A stretch of 64,000 nucleotides of DNA from Saccharibacillus sacchari DSM 19268. Its GTDB lineage: Bacteria; Bacillota; Bacilli; Paenibacillales; Paenibacillaceae. Below are positions 8,667 through 15,239 of the stretch, one piece after another. The position numbers and the translations under genes are program-made. Location: positions 2,151,030 to 2,215,029 of the forward strand of contig NZ_KK073875.1 of assembly GCF_000585395.1 (NCBI RefSeq), in the 5' to 3' direction. The notes under the pieces are model-generated. The model was not told the origin of the DNA, made no database searches, and worked only from the letters and a program-made list of their open reading frames with translations. Positions within the stretch are counted from its first letter, which is position 1, and every line of letters begins with the position of its first letter.

Positions 8667-11600
8667 ACGCAGTGATGGAGACCGTTACGGTGCATGCCGT
8701 GCTCAGCGAGTACGGCGACGCCCTGATTTACGGAACGAAGCCGACGTACGGCGCGGTGCCGGGATTGTATTTCAAGCAGTTGTTGTTCGCGCGGCACGAA
8801 GAGTCTTTTTACGGGACGGATCTTGAGATTCAAAACAGCGGCGATATGGAGCTTGTGCTGCTGCCCGCGGAAATGGTGCTGTCGTTTTTCGCGGATCAAC
8901 CGTTGTTGAAGTCGATCGACTGGAGCTTCGAGGGCGATGCCGAGCTGCTGGCGCGCCATGCTCCGGCACTCGCGGCCAGCATCGCCAAGCGGGCGTTCAA
9001 ACCGGACTTCGGCGCTTACCGCTCGGGCAAGCTGCAATGGAAATGGGATCGGCACGCGCTGAAAGAGCGTCAGTATGCTTCGGTGCTGGCGGCGCTGGAT
9101 CGCGGCAAGCTTCAAGCGGCGAACGCGGAAGCCGAAGCGCAGGATGCGCGTAAAAAGCAGAGCAACGAAGAAGCGTACGAGGAAGCCATGTTCGGCGGGC
9201 GGGAAGAAGACGAGGTTACGGCGGAAGAGACGTTTCTGACCGGGCTGCGCGCGGCGTATTCGGCAGCCGTGTTCCAGCGCCGTTACGGCACCGAACATGC
9301 GGCGCTCGACCTGCGGCGCGAGCATCCGCGACTGTTCGACCGCGGCGCGTCGGCGGCCGGTCTGGACGAGGACGCATGGCTGGTGGCGGTCGGCTGGCGC
9401 GAAGATTCCATGCCGTTCCGTCCGGTCGTGCGCTTCCTGGAGCCGGATGAGGACAGCGCGGATTGGCGGTTGGAACTGGCTTTGCAGGATAAAAAAGACG
9501 AGACGTCGCTGTCTCCGATCACGCTGTCGGATACGGGCGTCGCGGCGGGAAAATGGCCTGCGGCCTGGGAAAAGCATGTGCGCGAACGCAGCGCGGAATG
9601 GCTCAAAAGCCTGCGTACCGGACTGCCGACTTCGCGCGTGGCGGCGGGGACGGATATTTTGGGACGCGGCATGAGCGGACCTGCCGCTTGGCAATTTCTG
9701 ACGAAAGACAGCCCGAGGTTGTTGGATAACGGTTGGCGCGTGCTGCTGCCGGCTTGGTGGCAGGCCGCGAGCAAAAAGAAACCCAAGCTCAAAGCGCGGG
9801 TCAACGAAGAAGAAGGCGACGGCAAGAAGGGCGGCAAGTCCGTGTTCGGCCTCGATTCCGTGCTCAACTTCGATTGGCGCATCGCGATCGGCGACACGGA
9901 GTTCAGCGAAGAAGAATATATGGAGCTTGCGGCGCGCAACGAGCGGCTGGTGCAATTCCGCGGCGAATGGGTCGCGCTCGATCCGGCTTTGCTGACGCAG
10001 ATCAGCCGGGCGATGAACGGATTGGACAAACGCAGCGGCTTGTCGTTCCAGGACATTATTCAGCTTCAATTGTTGAAAAAAGAAGAACAGGAAGGCGAGG
10101 ACGAAGATCACGCCAAAGCAGAACTTCAGGCGCGGCTGGAGATCGAAGTGCAGCTCAGCGGCCATCTGTCCGCGCTGATCGACCAGCTCGGCCAAAAAGA
10201 AGCTTGGCCGGAGGTCAAGATCCCGCGCGGCCTGCGCGCCGATCTGCGCAATTACCAGCGCGAAGGCTTCGGCTGGCTGGCGTTCCTGCGCCGCTTGGGG
10301 CTTGGCGCCTGCCTGGCCGACGATATGGGCCTCGGCAAAACCGTGCAGCTCATCTCGTATCTGCTGCACGTCAAAGAAAGCCGCGCCGAAGCGTTCGCGG
10401 CCGGACAGCCGCTGCGCGGCGGCGATCCCGGCCGCTATGCTTCCGGCTCCGGCGGCGCGGCGAATCCCGCCGCGCCGGGCGGCTTGCCGGCCGCTCCCGC
10501 ATGGCTGCCCAAGGACGACGGCATCATCCGTCCCGGTTCCTATCCGCTGGAGGCTTCCCTGATCATCTGCCCGACTTCGTTGCTCGGCAACTGGCAGAAG
10601 GAAATCGCGCGCTTCGCGCCCGACCTCCGCGTCATGCTGCACTACGGCGGCAACCGGCGAACCGGCGAAGCGTTCGCCGCCGCGGCCTCGGACGCCGACG
10701 TCGTGCTGACGTCCTATGCCACGTCCGCACTCGACCAAGACCTGCTGCGCGGCTTCGACTGGCTGACCATCTGCCTCGACGAAGCGCAAACGATCAAAAA
10801 CGCGCAGACCAAGCAGTCCACCGCGATCCGCAGTTTCAAAGCGCTGCACAAGATCGCGCTGACCGGCACGCCGATCGAAAACCGCTTGGCCGAGCTGTGG
10901 TCGATCTACGACTTTATGGTCCCCGGCTATCTCGGCGGACCGAAGTCGTTCCAGGAACGCTTCGCGAACCCGATCGAAAAAGAACAAAGCGAAGACAAAA
11001 TCGTCGAGCTGCAAAAGCTGGTCAAACCGTTCATGCTGCGCCGCAAAAAGAAAGATCCGAACATCCAGCTGGACCTGCCGGAAAAGAACGAAATGAAAAC
11101 CTACATCCATCTCACGCCGGAACAAAGCGTCCTGTACGAACAGGTCGTCAAGCAGCTGCTCAAAGAAATGCCGCAGCTTGAAGGCATGAAGCGCAAAGGC
11201 GCGATCCTGTCGGCGCTGACGCAGCTCAAGCGGCTGTGCGACCATCCGGCGCTGACCGCCGGCGCCGACGGCGCGGTCGATCCGGACGAAGCGCCGGATC
11301 TCGATACGCTGATCGAGCAATCGGCCAAGCTGTCGCGGCTCGTCGCAATGGTCAAAGAGCTGCGCGCCGAAGGCGAGCGCTGCCTGATCTTCACCCAGTA
11401 CATCGGCATGGGCGAAATGATGCAGCGCGTGCTGAGCGAAGAACTCGGCGAGAACGTGCTGTACCTCAACGGCAGCACGCCGCGAACGGTGCGCGAGCGC
11501 ATGATCGAGCAGTTCCAGGAGAAAGAGCAGCCGGCCGGCGAGACGACCGCCGTGTTCATTCTCTCGCTCAAAGCAGGCGGCGTCGGCTTGAACCTGACGG

Positions 11601-11863
11601 CAGCCAACCACGTTTTCCACGTGGACCGCTGGTGGAACCCGGCCGTCGAGAACCAGGCGACCGACCGGGCGTACCGGATGGGTCAGACCAAAGACGTCCA
11701 GGTGCATAAATTCATCTCGATCGGCACGCTGGAAGAGCGGATCGACGATATGCTGGAAAGCAAACAGCAGCTCAGCGACAGCGTCATCGCGGGTTCGGAA
11801 GGCTGGATCACCGAGCTGTCGGACAGCGCGCTGCGCGATCTGTTTACGTTGCGGCAAGGCTGA
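8663..11863 (+). CDS. SNF2-family DNA-dependent ATPase/helicase (YwqA-like)
   Basis: A 1066-residue Swi2/Snf2 ATPase. The first half is the bacterial SNF2-associated region. The motor starts near residue 520: motif I DDMGLGKT (about 553), motif II LDEAQTIKN (about 703), motif III LTGTPIENR, motif V GGVGLNLT and motif VI QATDRAYRMGQ (about 1000). Between motifs I and Ia sits a Gly/Ala/Pro-rich insertion of about 50 residues, a likely flexible loop. Such enzymes translocate on duplex DNA and remodel protein-DNA complexes; a repair role with its SWIM partner is likely but unproven. The ATG overlaps the upstream stop. Confidence 0.93.
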   Translation: MNAVMETVTVHAVLSEYGDALIYGTKPTYGAVPGLYFKQLLFARHEESFYGTDLEIQNSGDMELVLLPAEMVLSFFADQPLLKSIDWSFEGDAELLARHAPALAASIAKRAFKPDFGAYRSGKLQWKWDRHALKERQYASVLAALDRGKLQAANAEAEAQDARKKQSNEEAYEEAMFGGREEDEVTAEETFLTGLRAAYSAAVFQRRYGTEHAALDLRREHPRLFDRGASAAGLDEDAWLVAVGWREDSMPFRPVVRFLEPDEDSADWRLELALQDKKDETSLSPITLSDTGVAAGKWPAAWEKHVRERSAEWLKSLRTGLPTSRVAAGTDILGRGMSGPAAWQFLTKDSPRLLDNGWRVLLPAWWQAASKKKPKLKARVNEEEGDGKKGGKSVFGLDSVLNFDWRIAIGDTEFSEEEYMELAARNERLVQFRGEWVALDPALLTQISRAMNGLDKRSGLSFQDIIQLQLLKKEEQEGEDEDHAKAELQARLEIEVQLSGHLSALIDQLGQKEAWPEVKIPRGLRADLRNYQREGFGWLAFLRRLGLGACLADDMGLGKTVQLISYLLHVKESRAEAFAAGQPLRGGDPGRYASGSGGAANPAAPGGLPAAPAWLPKDDGIIRPGSYPLEASLIICPTSLLGNWQKEIARFAPDLRVMLHYGGNRRTGEAFAAAASDADVVLTSYATSALDQDLLRGFDWLTICLDEAQTIKNAQTKQSTAIRSFKALHKIALTGTPIENRLAELWSIYDFMVPGYLGGPKSFQERFANPIEKEQSEDKIVELQKLVKPFMLRRKKKDPNIQLDLPEKNEMKTYIHLTPEQSVLYEQVVKQLLKEMPQLEGMKRKGAILSALTQLKRLCDHPALTAGADGAVDPDEAPDLDTLIEQSAKLSRLVAMVKELRAEGERCLIFTQYIGMGEMMQRVLSEELGENVLYLNGSTPRTVRERMIEQFQEKEQPAGETTAVFILSLKAGGVGLNLTAANHVFHVDRWWNPAVENQATDRAYRMGQTKDVQVHKFISIGTLEERIDDMLESKQQLSDSVIAGSEGWITELSDSALRDLFTLRQG

Positions 11864-11930
11864 TCGGAGCATCACGTACGCGGTACCGAGCGCAGCAGCG
11901 ACCTTTTCGACAACATCGGAGTTCACTCCC

Positions 11931-11979
11931 GTCGCTGTCCGTCGCTGTCCGTCGCTGTCCGTCGCTGTCCGTCGCTGTC
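11931..11979. repeat. 10-bp tandem repeat GTCGCTGTCC x 4.9
   Basis: Five head-to-tail copies of GTCGCTGTCC, the last lacking the final C. They lie 68 bp after the helicase stop. Perfect copies suggest recent expansion or slippage; useful as a variable-number marker. Confidence 0.95.
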
Positions 11980-12172
11980 GCAAATGTTGACGTTTTGATC
12001 ATATTTTTGCTATAAAAAGACGCCTTGGAGTAAAATGTGTGCATTTCGTCAAGATTTTCGCTCCAAATTCGCCCCGAATGCTGATTTCAGACAAAAATGT
12101 GTGCATTTCGTCAGCATTTTTTCGAAAGCGGCCAAAATCAAGCCAAAATGTGCGCATTCAGTCAACATTTTT
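11980..12172. repeat. Interspersed AAAATGTGYGCATT/TCAACATTTT repeat array
   Basis: Three direct units at 12032-12058, 12093-12120 and 12145-12172 share AAAATGTG(T/C)GCATT, then GTCAASATTTT, and an inverted relative lies at 11980-12010 (AAATGTTGACG). Spacers of about 25-35 bp differ. Similar units recur at 55580-55785, so this is a dispersed intergenic family. Too irregular for CRISPR. Confidence 0.6.
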
Positions 12173-12349
12173 TGCGCCTGCGTCATCGTTCTATGAGCAG
12201 AACTGTTTGCAGTCGATTCTGTATCTGCGCCAAGGGCCAAGTTGCTTGATGCCCGACTATCCCGTGCCGCAAGCGGCAAGGCAAAATCATGTATGCCGTT
12301 CCATTCTACTTTTTACACCAACATTACTGCACACGCGAAGGAGACCCAC

Positions 12350-12790
12350 ATGACCGATCACGCACAACGCTCCGAACCGATTCTTGCCCACGAAATCCCG
12401 CAGCCGGAGGAATATATCGAACTGCGCGTCGCGGCAGGCATGAGCCCGCGCACGCTCGAAGCCGCGCAAAATGGCCTGCCGAACTCGCTGTTTTGCGTGA
12501 CGTTGCGCGAAGAAGGCCGCCTCGTCGGCATGGGACGCGTGCTCGGAGACGGAGGCTGCGCCTACCTGATTTCCGATATCGTCGTCCATCCTTCGATGCA
12601 TCGTCGCGGTCTCGGCAAGCGAATCATGATCGAGATCGAAACGTACCTGGACGCCAACGTCCCTCCCCGCTCGTTCGTCAGCCTGATCGCCGATACTCCT
12701 GCGGACGCGCTGTATCGGCACTTCGGATTTATCGATACGGCTCCGGCTTCGATCGGCATGTATCGCCCGAGTCCTCCGCGCCAGTCTTGA
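12350..12790 (+). CDS. GNAT-family N-acetyltransferase
   Basis: A 146-residue acetyltransferase. The acetyl-CoA binding loop reads VHPSMHRRGLGKRIM, preceded by the beta-strand YLISDIVV and followed by ADALYRHFGF, the typical end of the GNAT fold. The substrate cannot be predicted. GAAGGAG lies 7 bases before the ATG at 12350, which decides the start over an in-frame upstream codon. It stands alone, convergent with the endonuclease-fold gene, with a shared bidirectional terminator between them. Confidence 0.87.
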   Translation: MTDHAQRSEPILAHEIPQPEEYIELRVAAGMSPRTLEAAQNGLPNSLFCVTLREEGRLVGMGRVLGDGGCAYLISDIVVHPSMHRRGLGKRIMIEIETYLDANVPPRSFVSLIADTPADALYRHFGFIDTAPASIGMYRPSPPRQS

Positions 12791-12855
12791 GCTTTTTTCA
12801 AAATCGGCCTGCAAAAAGCAATGCGCGCTTGAAGGCCAACGTTCGCCCAACGCCG

Positions 12856-12899
12856 AAAAGACCTCGTTCTCCGCTCTCCTGCGGATTTCGAGGTCTTTT
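12856..12899. terminator. Bidirectional terminator between convergent genes
   Basis: AAAAGACCTCG / CGAGGTCTTTT arms of 11 bp around a 22-nt loop, with A and T runs on the two sides. It serves the GNAT gene (+) and the endonuclease-fold gene (-). Confidence 0.8.
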
Positions 12900-12926
12900 T
12901 CATATTCAAATTCACTTGCTACCCGA

Positions 12927-13763
12927 CTACACTTCCGCCGCAACTCCGAAATGATCGGATACGACCGGGCCGTTTTTACCGTCCAATACGACCTCCGACT
13001 TCTTCGCCGTGATCGGGCTACCGGACAGAATATAGTCGATCCGCAGAGGCCGCTTGTTATCCTCCCAGCCGCCGATCGCTTTGAGCACCGTCGAGCCTTC
13101 ATCTTTTTCCAACGCGGACGTATACAGATCGCACCAACCATGCTCCATGACATAGTCATAGCCTTCGCCGCGAATCTGTGCCACATTGTTCAAATCGCCC
13201 AGCAGGAACAACTTCTCGCCTGCATCGCGCAGAGGCTTAAGCAGGGCTTCCGCCCGATCCCACTGCGGACGGAACGGCTCTTCCTCGTCATGCCACCAGC
13301 CGCAATGCGCGCTGCATAGCCAGATCGGCTCCGTATGAGGTCCGCCAAGGGTCGTCTTCACCCCGAGCAAACGTCGCGTCTTGTAGTTCAGGTAGTCGCG
13401 AAGACCCGAGACATAACCGTATACGGTATCCGTAATCGGCTCGCGCGTCAGCACGGCTACTCCTTCGTCGTAACGACCGTGGTAAGCGCCGTGCGTCGGC
13501 AGCCAGGTCCAATAATAAGGCGCGTCCAATTGTTCGAGCAGAAGCAGCGCGTAATTATCGGCACGAATGACGACGCCCGGCTCTGCCTCGACGTATTGCG
13601 TCAAACGTTCCGCTCCGGCCGCTTCGGCCGTCGCCAACTGATTCACTTCTTGCAGCGCAATGCCGTCGAAGCCTCTTTCGTTGATAAAGTCCGCCAATTG
13701 CGCGATCTTCTTCTCCTGCTCTTCTTCATGCCAAGCATGCGTGTTCAGTGTTAGCAACTTCAT
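12927..13763 (-). CDS. Endonuclease/exonuclease/phosphatase-fold hydrolase
   Basis: A 278-residue protein with the DNase I-like fold: LNTHAW near the N-terminus, IALQEVNQ (Mg2+-binding Glu), LCSAHCGWW, LFLLGDLNN (catalytic Asp/Asn) and VVSDHFGV (catalytic His) at the C-terminus. Members cleave phosphodiesters or phosphomonoesters. The MKLLTLNTHAW start is also typical of maltose-6'-phosphate phosphatases of Firmicutes, so a sugar-phosphate substrate is possible. An in-frame GTG at 13772 lies nearer to the AAGGA ribosome site and could be the true start (three extra residues). It is followed by the shared terminator. Confidence 0.8.
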   Translation of the reverse strand: MKLLTLNTHAWHEEEQEKKIAQLADFINERGFDGIALQEVNQLATAEAAGAERLTQYVEAEPGVVIRADNYALLLLEQLDAPYYWTWLPTHGAYHGRYDEGVAVLTREPITDTVYGYVSGLRDYLNYKTRRLLGVKTTLGGPHTEPIWLCSAHCGWWHDEEEPFRPQWDRAEALLKPLRDAGEKLFLLGDLNNVAQIRGEGYDYVMEHGWCDLYTSALEKDEGSTVLKAIGGWEDNKRPLRIDYILSGSPITAKKSEVVLDGKNGPVVSDHFGVAAEV

Positions 13764-13883
13764 GATGATCACCCGTATCCTTGAATTTCCGCTAGCGTTG
13801 ACCGTTGACAAGGTACCAGCGAATCGATAGCTTCAGTGTAACATACCCCCAAAAAACGACGCATGAAAGCAGGCAAAAGAAAA

Positions 13884-13914
13884 GCCGAAGCCGGCTCTTT
13901 CGAGCCAAGCTTCG
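13884..13914 (-). terminator. Probable terminator of the Lrp-type gene
   Basis: A CCGAAGC ... GCTTCG stem with a CGGCTC/GAGCC inner pair. The A-rich left flank (AAAAGAAAAG) gives a T-rich tract on the minus strand about 110 bp past the stop at 14027. Confidence 0.55.
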
Positions 13915-14026
13915 ACTTTCCGTTTCGTCCGCTCCGCCTGAAAACAGGCAAGCGACATAGCAAGCATGCTTTCGAGTTCTTCTTGTCGGTTGATCGAGGC
14001 TGTTCCCCGCAGATCCGGAGCGTCGT

Positions 14027-14476
14027 TTACTTCATCGCTTCTTCCGGCGGCAAAATCGGCCGATTCGCCACAGGCGAAGCTAACACGACAGACGTCTGCA
14101 CATTGCCAAAATCCATCAGGCGGTCGACCAGCTCCCGCAGTCCTTGAGTTCCCGCAACGGTCGCCTGCAAGAAGTGACTCGCAGTTCCCGTTACACGATG
14201 ACATTCAACGATATCGGATTCCCCCTGTGCCCATTCTTCGAACTGCTTCGGCGTGACCCGAAGATCCGAAACCTGGATGACAAGCCGGGTATCCCGCCCG
14301 ACCGCCTGTGGAGAGACGCGAGCCGTATAGCCCTCGATCACTCCCCGCTCTTCTAGCCGGTGAAGCCTTTCCGCTACGCTGGGACGGCTAAGCGCCAATT
14401 CCTGCGACAGCGAAGTAACATTCATACGAGCGTTTTGTTGCAGCAAACTGAGAATCTTTACATCCAAAGCGTCCAA
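14027..14476 (-). CDS. Lrp/AsnC-family transcriptional regulator
   Basis: About 149 residues. The N-terminal HTH reads LDVKILSLLQQNARMNVTSLSQELALSRPSVAERLHRLEERGVIEGYTA in outline (a classic AsnC winged helix), followed by an RAM/ligand-binding ferredoxin-like domain containing ECHRVTGTASHFLQ. The apparent start is TTG at 14476, because an in-frame stop lies just five codons upstream. Lrp proteins sense amino acids and form octamers. Nothing adjacent on its strand suggests a target. A palindrome (14506-14530) lies in its promoter region and may be an autoregulatory site. Confidence 0.85.
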   Translation of the reverse strand: MDALDVKILSLLQQNARMNVTSLSQELALSRPSVAERLHRLEERGVIEGYTARVSPQAVGRDTRLVIQVSDLRVTPKQFEEWAQGESDIVECHRVTGTASHFLQATVAGTQGLRELVDRLMDFGNVQTSVVLASPVANRPILPPEEAMK

Positions 14477-14505
14477 ATCCCCATCACCCTATTCCGCTTT
14501 GCCAT

Positions 14506-14530
14506 ATTAAACGTTGAAACGTTTCTTAAT
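14506..14530. promoter_or_regulatory. Palindrome upstream of the Lrp-type gene
   Basis: ATTAAACGTT ga AACGTTTcTTAAT: dyad arms around a 2-bp centre, one base bulged. It sits 30 bp upstream of the regulator start and only 5 bp from the kdpE stop. Candidate operator; no T run for termination. Confidence 0.4.
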
Positions 14531-14534
14531 TATA

Positions 14535-15239
14535 TCATTCTTGAGCAAGGAAGCGGTATCCGACTCCAGGTTCGGTTACGATCAGGCGCGGCTGGGAAGG
14601 ATCTTCCTCCAACTTTTTGCGCAGATGGCCGATGTAGATCCGCAAGTAATGGCTATCTCCTTCGTCATGCTGGTTTCCCCACACCTGCTGAAGCAGCTGG
14701 CGCTGCGTCACAACCTTACCCGCGTTGGACGCCAAAGCCTTGAGCAGATCGTATTCCGTCGGCGTCAGCTTGATCCGCTCCCCGCCGGATTCGACGATGC
14801 GCTGAGCGAGATCGATGGTCAGCGTTCCGCTGCGAATGACCGGCTCCTCTGCCGATTTGGCCGTATGGCGCAAAGCTACGCGGATACGCGCCACCAACTC
14901 CCCCATGCCAAACGGCTTGGTTACATAATCGTCCGCTCCTGCGTCCAGGGCAGCAATTTTGTCTTCTTCCCGATCCTTCGCCGTGAGCACAATGACAGGG
15001 ATGCCCGACCAGTCCCGAATACGCTCCAATACTTCCATCCCTGTCAGATCCGGCAGACCCAGGTCCAATACGATCAGATCGGGATGAACCATGGAAGCTT
15101 GCAGCACGCCTTCTTGTCCCGTCTCCGCCTCATGTACGGAATAGCCGTGCGCGGCCAGCGTGACTTTTAACAGCTTCCGAATTTGCGGTTCGTCATCCAC
15201 AACCAAAATCCGCGCTCCCGCCGTCGTTTCATTCGCCAT
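14535..15239 (-). CDS. kdpE: Potassium two-component response regulator
   Basis: A 234-residue OmpR-type regulator. The receiver domain has the acidic pair in VVDDEPQIRK, phospho-acceptor Asp in LIVLDLGLPD, and the Lys in VTKPFGMGEL; the C-terminal winged helix ends with GVGYRFL. It overlaps the 3' end of kdpD by 11 bases, so the two are translationally coupled. KdpE activates the kdpFABC operon, here divergent about 3 kb away. Phosphorylation comes from KdpD. A T-rich candidate KdpE site lies upstream of the kdp structural genes. Confidence 0.94.
   Translation of the reverse strand: MANETTAGARILVVDDEPQIRKLLKVTLAAHGYSVHEAETGQEGVLQASMVHPDLIVLDLGLPDLTGMEVLERIRDWSGIPVIVLTAKDREEDKIAALDAGADDYVTKPFGMGELVARIRVALRHTAKSAEEPVIRSGTLTIDLAQRIVESGGERIKLTPTEYDLLKALASNAGKVVTQRQLLQQVWGNQHDEGDSHYLRIYIGHLRKKLEEDPSQPRLIVTEPGVGYRFLAQE

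Larger units (their letters stand above)
11864..12349. other. Gene-free stretch with tandem and dispersed repeats
   Basis: No coding region is supported here. It holds a five-copy 10-bp tandem repeat (11931-11979), three spaced copies of an AAAATGTGYGCATT...TCAACATTTT unit with a fourth inverted copy (11980-12172), and the ribosome site of the following GNAT gene (GAAGGAG, 12337-12343). Confidence 0.6.

Noticed and set aside
8630-11983. A very long open frame on the minus strand opposite the SNF2 gene (over 1000 codons)
   Set aside because: It is a mirror of the GC-rich coding strand: composition rich in Arg, Gln, Phe and Leu runs, no motifs, no ribosome site. The plus-strand helicase has all family motifs.
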